DNA from: Clostridiales bacterium
Lineage (GTDB): Bacteria > Bacillota > Clostridia > Christensenellales > JAISNN01
Reading direction: 5' to 3'
Assembly (NCBI GenBank): GCA_031275485.1
Contig: JAISOS010000038.1
Span: forward strand, 1 to 38,961
Length of the DNA stretch: 38,961 bases
Part shown: piece by piece, positions 1 through 7,701 of the stretch
Numbering within the stretch: position 1 is the first letter of the stretch
Layout of the letters: every line of letters begins with the position of its first letter
Position numbers and translations under genes: made by a program
Notes under the pieces: model-generated
What the model was told of the DNA's origin: nothing
Database searches by the model: none
What the model saw: the letters and a program-made list of their open reading frames with translations, nothing else

Positions 1-1
1 A

Positions 2-616
2 GGAGCGGCGACGGCGGCTGTGAGTACGGCGGCGCTGACTACGGTAGCGGCGGTGGCGGCGACCACCGCGGCGGTGGCGATAGCGGTGGCGGCAACCGCC
101 ACGGTATTGGATAATACGCTTGCTGGTACAGATACCTCTATTCCAGTGAGCATTGAGCTTGGGGATGTTAGGGAGCTTTCAGATACAATTGTTTCTACAC
201 TTGAAAATTTGACATTAGATAGGTTATACTATTTCGCTTATTTAGATTGGTCTGTTGGTCTTATTATTAATCGAATTGTTCCCTTGAACTATTTAGAAGC
301 ATATGCCGTTTTATTTCTTTGTGGGCTTATTAATACAGCTGATTTAGGTGCTCTTGAAAGCGGTGTTAGAAATTTAAATCTTTCCGACAGTATTAAAGAC
401 TTGATTGATGTTATTAATGACAAAGATTTTACGGGTACTTTTTTTGGAATTTATGCTGACACAGAAGCTGATGCTGCAAAATTAGCTTACGCGGCAGGTG
501 GCTTCTTTCATGGACCTCAATCCGAAATACATAATAAAACAAAAGGTAGTGGCTATTATTATCATTTTCATGATTTTCATAATATAATACATGTTTGGTA
601 TGGCAGTCCAGCTTAA
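2..616 (+). CDS. C-terminal part of a probable polymorphic toxin (5' end outside window)
   Basis: The reading frame is open to the left edge, so this is the end of a longer protein; the GTG at 20 is probably internal. The first ~35 residues are a GC-rich Ala/Thr/Val hydrophobic stretch like the segment that precedes the toxin tip in RHS and other polymorphic toxins. From about base 110 the DNA turns AT-rich, and the protein becomes an ordinary globular domain ending in a His/Tyr-rich tail (GYYYHFHDFHNIIHVWYG). Similar aromatic/His tails occur at the C-termini of secreted polymorphic toxins; this is from memory and the exact toxin family is not identified. A small gene with a good Shine-Dalgarno site follows 11 bases after the stop, the usual toxin-immunity arrangement. 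The toxin role is inference. Confidence 0.5.
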   Translation, partial: GAATAAVSTAALTTVAAVAATTAAVAIAVAATATVLDNTLAGTDTSIPVSIELGDVRELSDTIVSTLENLTLDRLYYFAYLDWSVGLIINRIVPLNYLEAYAVLFLCGLINTADLGALESGVRNLNLSDSIKDLIDVINDKDFTGTFFGIYADTEADAAKLAYAAGGFFHGPQSEIHNKTKGSGYYYHFHDFHNIIHVWYGSPA

Positions 617-627
617 TGGAGGAAAAA

Positions 628-1116
628 ATGAATAATGTAATTGACAAGTATAAAAATAAGTTAATAGATTATTTTGAAAAGGATTCGCGGTTCAGATATG
701 AGATTCAAGGGGATATTGAATATAATTGCATGTTCCATGTCGTTGTCAAGCGGAACGACAAAAAAGAAACGATAAGATTAAGAGGGGATAAAATCACATT
801 TTGGTCTGTAAACGACACGATAAACGAGGAAATGACGGACGAAGGTTTTGAAAATATTATTAAAAAATTTGAATATCACACTAAGTGTGCTGTTTCTTTG
901 TCGAGATATAATGCCTCAAATAAAAGGCTTGGCGCGTTCATATGGATGGAACAGAGGCGTTTATTGGAGGAAGAAATCATAGACCTTTGGAATAAAATTA
1001 ACAAAGAATGCGATATTGATGCAAGTGATGTTTATTATCTTACTTACGAAACCTTTTTTGGCGACGTCAAGTTCCGCTTTAAGAGAGAGGGCGACGGGTG
1101 GGCGCGAATCGAGTAG
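628..1116 (+). CDS. Candidate immunity protein to the preceding toxin
   Basis: This encodes a 162-residue soluble, charged protein (begins MNNVIDKYKNKL) with no signal peptide or membrane segment. I recognise no family. The start at 628 is chosen because GGAGG lies at 618-622, six bases upstream; an in-frame extension to 595 would overlap the preceding gene and lacks this site. The gene is as AT-rich as the toxin tip before it and unlike the GC-richer genes after it, so the two probably arrived together. Position, size and composition fit an immunity protein that neutralises the toxin in the producing cell, but nothing in the sequence itself proves this role. Confidence 0.45.
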   Translation: MNNVIDKYKNKLIDYFEKDSRFRYEIQGDIEYNCMFHVVVKRNDKKETIRLRGDKITFWSVNDTINEEMTDEGFENIIKKFEYHTKCAVSLSRYNASNKRLGAFIWMEQRRLLEEEIIDLWNKINKECDIDASDVYYLTYETFFGDVKFRFKREGDGWARIE

Positions 1117-1145
1117 AATTATTTTTATTTTAAACGAGCGGAAGG

Positions 1146-1865
1146 ATGATAAAATTAAACGAAGACAAGACTAAAAATATCGCCTTAATCGTGATTGCGG
1201 CACTAACGTTTACCGCCGTTTTGGTTTACGTTATTGCGAGAACTCCCTCGGCGAAAGAGATTTTTGAAAAAGTCGCGAACGGCGTCGTCGAGCTTAAATG
1301 TGAGGACGCCGAGTCGGCGCAGGCTTTCGGTACGGCTGTCCTTACGGATGAAAACTGGACCTTCGCGACTAACGCGCATATCGTTACGCATACAAGGCTC
1401 GGACAGCCGACAACGTTCGGGGCTTTTTACATAAGATTTTCTTTCGAGGAGGAATATAGGGAGGCGGAGCTTATAAAATGCGATACGGACGCCGATTTGG
1501 CATTGCTGAGAATAAAGGATCCGCCGAAGTTTAAGCCCGAACCCATAAAAATCGGCTCCGATAAAATCTATTCGGGCGATACGGTCTACGCGGTCGGAAA
1601 TTCGCAGAACTACGGCATATCGATATCGCGTGGAATTGTGGGAATACCGCTCGTCAAAATCGAGTATGAAAATACGGTCAGAAGCGTAATTCAATGCGAC
1701 CTCACTATTACGGAGGGAAACAGCGGCGGCGCGCTCCTCGACGAAAGGGGGAGACTCATCGGTATTACGACTTTTAGAACGAAGGATGGCGCTGGCAGGG
1801 TGAACTACGGAATTGCATATTGCATTCCTATCGGAGACGTTAAGTCTTTCCTGAACGGAGAATAG
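1146..1865 (+). CDS. Membrane-anchored trypsin-like serine protease (HtrA/DegP-like, no PDZ)
   Basis: A 239-residue protein with one N-terminal membrane segment (about residues 11-31) followed by a trypsin-fold protease domain expected outside the membrane. The catalytic triad is visible: His78 in ATNAHIV, Asp117 in DADLALL and Ser193 in EGNSGGAL. The order and motifs are those of the S1C (HtrA/DegP) family, but the protein ends right after the protease domain, so the PDZ domain of typical HtrA proteins is absent. Purine-rich GGAAGG abuts the ATG with almost no spacing, which is unusual and may mean weak translation or a misjudged start. It probably acts on extracytoplasmic or misfolded proteins; the substrate is unknown. 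Confidence 0.8.
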   Translation: MIKLNEDKTKNIALIVIAALTFTAVLVYVIARTPSAKEIFEKVANGVVELKCEDAESAQAFGTAVLTDENWTFATNAHIVTHTRLGQPTTFGAFYIRFSFEEEYREAELIKCDTDADLALLRIKDPPKFKPEPIKIGSDKIYSGDTVYAVGNSQNYGISISRGIVGIPLVKIEYENTVRSVIQCDLTITEGNSGGALLDERGRLIGITTFRTKDGAGRVNYGIAYCIPIGDVKSFLNGE

Positions 1866-1890
1866 CCGCCGTTTCGTAATACATAACATA

Positions 1891-1962
1891 TTGAAGTTTT
1901 TGGAAAAGGGGCGCGGCGAAAACCTTTTTGAGAACAAAAGATTTCCGCCGCGTAATCTTCAA
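1891..1962. repeat. Dispersed palindromic repeat, copy 1
   Basis: An imperfect inverted repeat with outer arms TTGAAG and CTTCAA and inner arms GCGGCGAAA and TTTCCGCCGC around a CCTTTTTGAGAACAAAAG centre. It belongs to the intergenic family described in the findings. Confidence 0.6.
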
Positions 1963-1997
1963 GAAATAAAAACGGACGTTCGGGAAGCTTGAAACTA

Positions 1998-2026
1998 TTG
2001 CAAAGGAGCGTGAAAAGCGATAAATT
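1998..2026 (+). promoter_or_regulatory. Possible promoter of the VanW-family gene
   Basis: TTGCAA and TAAATT are separated by 17 bases, about 100 bases upstream of the ATG at 2126. The match is moderate. Confidence 0.35.
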
Positions 2027-2125
2027 AGCGGTTAAAATCTCATACTACTAATAAGAGATCCTCTAAAAGTCCGCTTGAAATTTCTCAAAGGGTCGTTTGG
2101 AGGCGTCCTAATACGTGGAAGATTT

Positions 2126-3589
2126 ATGCTTTTCAAATATTTTGTCATCGCGTTACAAATCCTTGCCGCATTATTCGCGCCGCCCGCGCGTTTTTTGGAA
2201 CGAGCGTTAAAGAACGCGGGCACGTCCGCTTACGTTTCGGAAAGATTCTCGAAATATACGAACGCCAAAACGGTTTCGTACACGTTGACGGAAAATGCCG
2301 ATGCCGCTTATATCACGGGGCTTTTAAAAAGACGGACAAATATAGATATTGTTTCCGATGATTCCGCCGAAGAGACGGGTCGGCTTACATACGCTTCGTA
2401 TGAGCGTGCGCCGATCGCGGATTGCTTAGGAGCGGTTGGCGGCGGTTATCCGTTTTCCGCACCTATGCGCGTCAGCTATTACGGCGAAAGCGGCGGACTT
2501 CTAAAACGCTCCGCGTATTATTGTAATTACAGAGGAATAACGCGCGCGGAGGGCATGAAAATTATGCGCCATTTCGAGACGCGCGGGCTTGGCGCGGTTG
2601 ACGCCACCGCCGAAATTTTCAACGGATTTAAAGGAGATATAGAAAAATTCCGCCGCGAATTTTGTTTTCCCGCTAAGAATGCGGAGGTGATTTTCCGTTC
2701 CGCAAAAGAGGGGATGAGCCGTTTCGAATATGTAGAGGGGGAATACGGCGCGGCGATAGACGAGCGCGCGGCGGCGGCCGCGCTACTTGATGGCATAAAA
2801 ACGAACGATGCGGAAATCACCCTGAAAATCCTCAAAATTCCGCCGACGCTCACCGCCGCGAAATTGAGAGAGATCACGAAGCGCAGGGCGGGTTTCTCGA
2901 CGGGCTACGGCAATTCCAAACCCGAGCGTAAGTTCAATATAGAGCTGGCGGCAAAATATATAGACGGTACGGTAATTCCGGCAGGCGGCGTGTTCTCCTT
3001 CAACGAAACGGTCGGGAAAAGGACGGCGGATAGGGGTTTCAAACGCGCGCCCGTAATATTCGACGGGCAATTAATCGAAGACATCGGCGGCGGCGTCTGT
3101 CAGGTTTCAACGACGCTGTATAACGCCGCTTTGTACGCGGATTTGGAAATATTGCATGCGAAACGGCACAGCTCTATGGTCGGATATGTGCGCCCGTCAT
3201 TTGACGCTATGGTCAGCGAGTTCAACGATTTGACAATCGGGAACAATACGGGCTGTCCGCTCTACGTGTGCGCGTATGCCGACGGCGCGAGACTGAAAAT
3301 AGAGTTTTTCGGCAAGCCTATGGATCGCGGCGTAGAGATACGTTTAAGAAGCGAGGTACGGGAGGTCATAAAGCATACGGATAGCGTGATAATAAACGAC
3401 GGCTCTCACGAGATACCCGAGTCTGGCGCGCTTAGGCTGTCTAACGGCGCGAACGGTTGCGTCAGCGAGGGGTACGCGGACTATTACAGCGGCGGCGCGC
3501 TTGTGCGCTCGCAAAAAATACGCGGCGATATTTATAAGCCTATGAACGGAATAATAGTCAAAAACGCGTCGTCGTCGGAAGCCTTTTAG
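2126..3589 (+). CDS. VanW family protein with peptidoglycan-binding-like region
   Basis: This encodes 487 residues when started at ATG 2126, which has GGAAG five bases upstream; a TTG start at 2075 would add 17 residues but has no clear Shine-Dalgarno site. A hydrophobic segment at about residues 3-19 anchors or exports the protein. The middle (about 160-250) resembles the peptidoglycan-binding-4 region that often precedes VanW. The VanW domain spans about 265-393 and contains the signature GGGVCQVSTTLYNAAL (residues ~321-336) followed by HSSMVGYVRPSFDAMV. VanW proteins are widespread cell-envelope proteins of Gram-positive bacteria, named from vancomycin-resistance clusters; their biochemical activity is not established, and nothing here links this gene to resistance. 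Confidence 0.85.
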   Translation: MLFKYFVIALQILAALFAPPARFLERALKNAGTSAYVSERFSKYTNAKTVSYTLTENADAAYITGLLKRRTNIDIVSDDSAEETGRLTYASYERAPIADCLGAVGGGYPFSAPMRVSYYGESGGLLKRSAYYCNYRGITRAEGMKIMRHFETRGLGAVDATAEIFNGFKGDIEKFRREFCFPAKNAEVIFRSAKEGMSRFEYVEGEYGAAIDERAAAAALLDGIKTNDAEITLKILKIPPTLTAAKLREITKRRAGFSTGYGNSKPERKFNIELAAKYIDGTVIPAGGVFSFNETVGKRTADRGFKRAPVIFDGQLIEDIGGGVCQVSTTLYNAALYADLEILHAKRHSSMVGYVRPSFDAMVSEFNDLTIGNNTGCPLYVCAYADGARLKIEFFGKPMDRGVEIRLRSEVREVIKHTDSVIINDGSHEIPESGALRLSNGANGCVSEGYADYYSGGALVRSQKIRGDIYKPMNGIIVKNASSSEAF

Positions 3590-3774
3590 CCGCGCGGCGC
3601 GGACGGTACCGTCCGCGTCTGCAAAAAAAATATGCGGCGGTACGTATGTAAGACTATAAAAGCGGAAAGACGGATGAGAATGTATAAGTTTTTTTCGCTT
3701 TATTATCCGTTTTACCGTATACCGCCGTTTTACCCCGTCTTTTTATTTTTCGCGTAATGATTATGTTTTGAATG

Positions 3775-3809
3775 CGGCGTTTTCGAATTTGAAAACGCCG
3801 TTACTTTTT
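3775..3809 (+). terminator. Rho-independent terminator
   Basis: A ten-pair stem (CGGCGTTTTC / GAAAACGCCG, loop GAATTT) is followed by TTACTTTTT. It would end transcription coming from the VanW gene. Confidence 0.55.
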
Positions 3810-3943
3810 AGGACAACACGGACGGCTTTGCCGTCCGTGTTGCCGTATAAAGTGATTACGCAAAAAAGCTTCGCTTTTCTCCGCCGCGTAAAATGCGGCG
3901 GGGAAAATAGTTAATACGATTTAAAAGCGCAATCACTATATTA

Positions 3944-3972
3944 TTGTCTTTCAACGAAAAATCTGATATAAT
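3944..3972 (+). promoter_or_regulatory. Promoter of the DUF21-like gene
   Basis: TTGTCT, 17 bases, then TATAAT with an extended -10 TGA immediately before it. The predicted leader to ATG 4090 is about 110 bases. Confidence 0.6.
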
Positions 3973-4089
3973 ATAAAAACGGCGGTAAAATCATTGGCGC
4001 AAGTCGGAGTTTTAACAAATTTATTTGCAAAATACCGTAAATATGCTTTTAAAAGCCGCCGTAAAACATAATATATTCGGGAAGCCGTT

Positions 4090-4743
4090 ATGCGAAAGGC
4101 GGCGAATCCCGAAATAATGGACGGTATCGGAATGGATTCGGATATGGAAAAGGATAAGCCGGCAACAGAAATCACGAAAAAAGCCTCGAAAAAAAATCCG
4201 AAAAAAAGAAAGGGCTTTGTTTACACGTGGACGTTCAAGGTCGTCGTAATCAGCTTATTTTTAACTGCGGCGGTTTCGTTGCTGTCGGAAATTACGATTT
4301 CGGTCAGCGGCGCGGCGGTAATAGTACTCATAGTGCTGTTCATAATCGCCGTGGGCGTGTTCTTTGACTCTATAAGCATAGCCGTAACATCCTGCGACGC
4401 GGGTCCGCTTACGGCGATGGCGTCTCGCAAGGTAAAGGCGGCAAAAACCGCTCTGAAATTAGTCAATAACGCGCACAAGGTTTCAAGTTTTTGCGCCGAC
4501 GTCGTGGGCGATATTCTCGGCATCATAAGCGGAGCGTGTCTGGCCGCACTTGCGGTAAAGACAACGGCGGCGGGCGCGGATGCCGAGAGGACGCTTACAA
4601 TCGTTTTCAGCAGTATAGCCGCAGCGATCACTATAGGCGGAAAATCCTATATGAAAGGCGTAGCGATGAGAAAAAGTAAGGAGTTTGTAATGTTTGCGGC
4701 GCGCGTATTGTATTTTTTCGAGCGCGATGAAAAAAGAAAATAG
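4090..4743 (+). CDS. Integral membrane protein, DUF21/CNNM-like
   Basis: A 217-residue protein with a Lys-rich cytoplasmic N-terminus (about 1-42) and hydrophobic segments at roughly 46-66, 72-95, 135-157 and 165-182. The segment FFDSISIAVTSCDAGPLTAMASRKVKAAKTAL resembles, in pattern, the DUF21 (CNNM/CorB) fold: a membrane helix, a small-residue turn, then a basic helix facing the cytoplasm (its central part, for example, is SIAVTSCDAGPLTAM). The CBS domains of full CorB proteins are missing. GGGAAG lies five bases upstream of the ATG. A divalent-cation (Mg2+/Co2+) transport or export role is only a family-level guess; other small membrane-protein families are possible. Confidence 0.5.
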   Translation: MRKAANPEIMDGIGMDSDMEKDKPATEITKKASKKNPKKRKGFVYTWTFKVVVISLFLTAAVSLLSEITISVSGAAVIVLIVLFIIAVGVFFDSISIAVTSCDAGPLTAMASRKVKAAKTALKLVNNAHKVSSFCADVVGDILGIISGACLAALAVKTTAAGADAERTLTIVFSSIAAAITIGGKSYMKGVAMRKSKEFVMFAARVLYFFERDEKRK

Positions 4744-4970
4744 AAATGGGAGTAAATTAGGCTTCGCGGCTTTCGGTATGCGGAAATTGCGGAATAGATA
4801 AGCGCGGTTTTCGGTATACGGAATAAATGAAAGCGGGCGGAAAACGGTAAACGCAAAAACGGACGGGCGCGAAGCCCGCGCGGGTTTGTTTAAGCGTTCC
4901 GTTACGATAAAAAGCGTATGAAAGCGGACAAAAAAAGAAACGGCGAAAAAACGCCGTAAGGGATAGGACG

Positions 4971-7163
4971 ATGCGGAATTTGGACGGATGCGGACTCGAA
5001 AAAATCAGGGAAATAAAAAATATGACGGCGGATGAGCTTGCGGCACGCGCCGAGGCTTTAAGACGCGAAATAATCGCTGCGGTAGAAAAAAACGGCGGGC
5101 ATTTGGCGTCGAATTTGGGTGCGGCGGAGCTTATTCTCGGAATGCATTACGTTTTCGACGCGTCGAAGGACAAGTTCATTTTCGATGTGGGTCACCAGGC
5201 TTACGCGCATAAAATCCTAACGGGACGCGGCGAAAAATTGCGCGAATCCTTGAGAAAACGCGGGGGGATAAGCGGCTTTCCGAATCCCGCCGAGAGTCCT
5301 TTCGACGCGTTCGTCGCGGGACACAGTAGCACGTCGCTTTCGCTCGCGGCGGGTTTTTTGAGGGCGAAAAAGCTTAGCGGCGCGGATTACGAAATCGTGG
5401 TTTTAGCGGGCGACGGCGCGATGACGGGCGGAATGATGTATGAGGCGTTGAACGATTTGCGGGCGCTCGGCGGCAAGGCGGTCGTCATACTCAACGACAA
5501 CGGCAGACCGTATTCCGGCGGAGCTTCGGGCTTTTCGGCGTATCTTACCGATATAAAAAACGGGCTTATAAAGAAGCCCTTTAAGGAGTACGGAATCGGA
5601 TACTACGGTCCGATTGACGGGAACGATACGGGTGCGGTAACGGAGGCTTTGACATACGCGAAGACCGCGAAAAACGGCGTGATAATACACGCGGTAACGA
5701 CTAAGGGTAGGGGATTTGCGGCGGCGGAAAACGATCCCGAGGGCTATCACGGGCTGCCCCGTCCGGAGAGTGAAAAAAACGCGGAAAAATGCGGTGCGGA
5801 CGCGCGGGTTTCTTGTGAAATATCCGATGAAAACGACGGCGTAAAATCACCGCTTTTCCGCGCGTCATACGGCGAAACGCGCAATGAAAATTGCGGCAAA
5901 AACGACGGCGCCGAACCGTCGGTTTCTTGCGGAATATACGATGCGAATAACGATGTAAACGGCGGTTTGCGCGAATACGGAAATTCCCGTGAAAAGAGCT
6001 TTTCCGAGGTTGCGGGAGAGAGCGTTTGCGAGCTTGCGGAGCATGACGGAAGGGTCGTTGCGGTAACGGCGGCAATGAAAACGGGAACCGGTCTTTCACG
6101 TTTCGCGGAGAAATATCCGGAGCGTTTTTTTGACGCGGGAATATGCGAGCCGCACGCGGTGACGATGAGCGCGGCGCTTGCGAGAGAGGGCTATCTGCCC
6201 TTTGTCGCGATATATTCGTCGTTTTTACAGCGCGGCTTCGACGGGCTTATACACGACGTCGGGATAATGAACAATAACGTGCGCTTTTTGATAGACAGAG
6301 CGGGATTGGCGCCAGAGGACGGCGAAACGCATCAGGGAATTTTCGACGCGGGTTTTTTGCGACTCGTACCGAATATCGTAATATTGACGCCCAAGGACGG
6401 CGCGGAGCTGAGAGCTATGATAAGATGGAGCGCGTTGTATGAGGGCGCTGTAGCCGTAAGGTATCCGAAAGCGTCGGCGGTCAATTTCAAAGAGGAATAC
6501 CGCGCGATAGCGCGGAAAAATGAATGCGCCGTTCAATTGTCCGCCGCGTTTGACGTGACGGAACGCCTTGTGCCCGCGCATGGAAAAAAGACGGAACGGA
6601 ACGGTTTTATCGACGGAAAGTTTGATAAGAAATACCGTGTCGCAACTCAAAAAAGCGAAATATTTCTGACAAATTCGGAAAATGCGTTCGAATTGCGCGC
6701 GTCGGGCGCCGACGGAGCGCCGACGGGAAATACGATAATGGCGCCGGACGAGTTCGGGCTTTGCGCGGCGAACGCCGAAGCGGCGATAAAAAGTGAAAAC
6801 ATAATAATAGCGGCCGGCGCGGTGGTTCTGCGCGAGGCCGAAAAAGCCGCGAAAATTTGTTCGGAGCTGGGGATAGAGACGGCGGCGGTTTACGCGGCGA
6901 GATTGAAACCCTTAGATACGGACGGTCTGCGGCGGCTTAAAGCGGCACGGCTTTTCGTGATAGAGGATAACGTCCGTGCGGGCGGCTTCGGGAGCGCGGT
7001 CGCGGAATATTTCGCGGACAAAACCGGCGCGCCGAAGGTGCATATTTTTTCCGTCGGCGACGGTTTTCCCGGCTGCGGAACGCGTGAGGAACTATTGAAG
7101 AGCGAGGGGTTGGACGCGTTAAGCGTAAGCGAAAAAATAGCGCGTTCGATAAAAACCGTTTAA
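4971..7163 (+). CDS. dxs: 1-deoxy-D-xylulose-5-phosphate synthase with two long insertions
   Basis: This is the first enzyme of the MEP isoprenoid pathway; it condenses pyruvate and glyceraldehyde 3-phosphate using thiamine diphosphate. Visible motifs are DVGHQAYAHKILTGR (72-86), the ThDP signature GDG at 147-149 with NDN at 175-177, the catalytic Glu393/His395 region (CEPHAVTMSAALA, where most family members have EQHAV), YSSFLQRGFDGLIHDV (415-430) and RAGLAPEDGETHQG (443-456). The protein has 730 residues against about 620-640 for the family. The excess lies in two hydrophilic insertions at about 262-342 and 511-605. The first contains two degenerate copies of one peptide (VSCEISDENDGV at 280-291, VSCGIYDANNDV at 318-329). 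Active-site residues are retained apart from the Gln-to-Pro change at 394, so the enzyme is probably functional. Confidence 0.93.
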   Translation: MRNLDGCGLEKIREIKNMTADELAARAEALRREIIAAVEKNGGHLASNLGAAELILGMHYVFDASKDKFIFDVGHQAYAHKILTGRGEKLRESLRKRGGISGFPNPAESPFDAFVAGHSSTSLSLAAGFLRAKKLSGADYEIVVLAGDGAMTGGMMYEALNDLRALGGKAVVILNDNGRPYSGGASGFSAYLTDIKNGLIKKPFKEYGIGYYGPIDGNDTGAVTEALTYAKTAKNGVIIHAVTTKGRGFAAAENDPEGYHGLPRPESEKNAEKCGADARVSCEISDENDGVKSPLFRASYGETRNENCGKNDGAEPSVSCGIYDANNDVNGGLREYGNSREKSFSEVAGESVCELAEHDGRVVAVTAAMKTGTGLSRFAEKYPERFFDAGICEPHAVTMSAALAREGYLPFVAIYSSFLQRGFDGLIHDVGIMNNNVRFLIDRAGLAPEDGETHQGIFDAGFLRLVPNIVILTPKDGAELRAMIRWSALYEGAVAVRYPKASAVNFKEEYRAIARKNECAVQLSAAFDVTERLVPAHGKKTERNGFIDGKFDKKYRVATQKSEIFLTNSENAFELRASGADGAPTGNTIMAPDEFGLCAANAEAAIKSENIIIAAGAVVLREAEKAAKICSELGIETAAVYAARLKPLDTDGLRRLKAARLFVIEDNVRAGGFGSAVAEYFADKTGAPKVHIFSVGDGFPGCGTREELLKSEGLDALSVSEKIARSIKTV

Positions 7164-7187
7164 AACCGCGCGGCGAAAAAAGGCGCG

Positions 7188-7212
7188 AAAATTTGTTTTG
7201 CAAAATTTTTTT
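7188..7212 (+). terminator. Probable dxs terminator
   Basis: AAAATTTG and CAAAATTTT pair with one bulge across a short loop and run into a T tract, 25 bases after the dxs stop. The stem is AT-rich, so strength is uncertain. Confidence 0.4.
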
Positions 7213-7229
7213 AAAACCTTCTTTTTTAT

Positions 7230-7259
7230 TTGACAAAAGGAAAGGGTTTGTGTTATCCT
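7230..7259 (+). promoter_or_regulatory. Promoter of the ilv leader/operon
   Basis: TTGACA at 7230-7235, 18 bases, then TATCCT at 7254-7259 with an extended TG at 7251-7252. An imperfect inverted repeat (CCTAAATATA ... TATATTTTAGG, 7257-7280) overlaps the -10 and start region. Confidence 0.6.
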
Positions 7260-7331
7260 AAATATACGTTATATTTTAGGTGCGGTATAAAAAGAACTGT
7301 ATCTATTTGTTTTTTTATAGGGAATATAAAA

Positions 7332-7421
7332 ATGCAAAATTTGTTCGCGGTCGTTATTATAAGCGTCGTCGTTCTTGTCGGAATTATATACGATGAGAGA
7401 TTTTTGGCGTTGCGGCGATAA
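7332..7421 (+). CDS. Putative branched-chain amino acid leader peptide of the ilvBNC operon
   Basis: A 29-codon frame with ATG at 7332, AGGGA at 7319-7323 and TAA at 7419-7421. Codons 7-19 read VVIISVVVLVGII: seven Val, four Ile and one Leu in 13 codons, with further Leu at codons 4, 25 and 27. Runs of Val/Ile/Leu codons are the hallmark of attenuator leader peptides such as IlvL and IvbL of enterobacteria. The frame sits about 65 bases after a good promoter, ends 28 bases before an intrinsic terminator (7449-7485), and the next gene is ilvB. The inferred role is to sense charged tRNA levels by ribosome stalling. The alternative is an unrelated tiny hydrophobic peptide. Confidence 0.6.
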   Translation: MQNLFAVVIISVVVLVGIIYDERFLALRR

Positions 7422-7448
7422 CGGTTGCGGGTTCTTAAGAAGTTGAAC

Positions 7449-7485
7449 AACCTCGTTGCGGCGCAAGCGGGGTTTTTTGTTTTTT
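7449..7485 (+). terminator. Intrinsic terminator of the ilv leader (attenuator)
   Basis: AACCTCGTTGC (7449-7459) pairs with GCAAGCGGGGTT (7463-7474), giving 11 pairs with one bulged G and a three-base loop, followed by TTTTTTGTTTTTT. A competing upstream pairing is possible: GGTTCTT (7430-7436) with AAG (7440-7442) and AACC (7449-7452), which would use up the 5' arm of the terminator. The ten-base sequence CGTTGCGGCG occurs at both 7408-7417 (end of the leader frame) and 7454-7463 (terminator arm), as expected for mutually exclusive folds. Confidence 0.65.
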
Positions 7486-7610
7486 ATGAGACCGAAAGAA
7501 AAACGCATTTAAAAGGCGCTATAAAAGACAAAAAAGACCGAAATCGCCAGTGTATGCGAATAAAAAACGAGCGGCAAGCATATCGGCTAATTACGCGGTA
7601 TTACTTTTAA

Positions 7611-7676
7611 AGTTTTTTGAAAATGAGCGCGGAGTAGAAACACTTTCTCCGCAAAAGGTTTCCGCCGCGTAAAACT
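7611..7676. repeat. Dispersed palindromic repeat, copy 2 (degenerate)
   Basis: AAAGTTTTTTGAAAA leads into GCGCGGAG and closes with GGTTTCCGCCGCG. It lies between the ilv attenuator and ilvB. Confidence 0.45.
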
Positions 7677-7701
7677 AGCGTACAAAAAAGGAAAACGGAT
7701 T

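Larger units (their letters stand above)
3590..4089. other. Intergenic region with several hairpins
   Basis: No gene is seen. The region holds a perfect 20-base palindrome at 3598-3617, an intrinsic terminator at 3775-3809, a 12-bp-stem hairpin at 3814-3842 with no U-run, and a promoter at 3944-3972. Confidence 0.6.

Noticed and set aside
7260-7700. T-box leader for ilvB
   Set aside because: I find no AGGGTGG-type T-box sequence or specifier-loop arrangement; the Val/Ile/Leu leader frame explains the region better.
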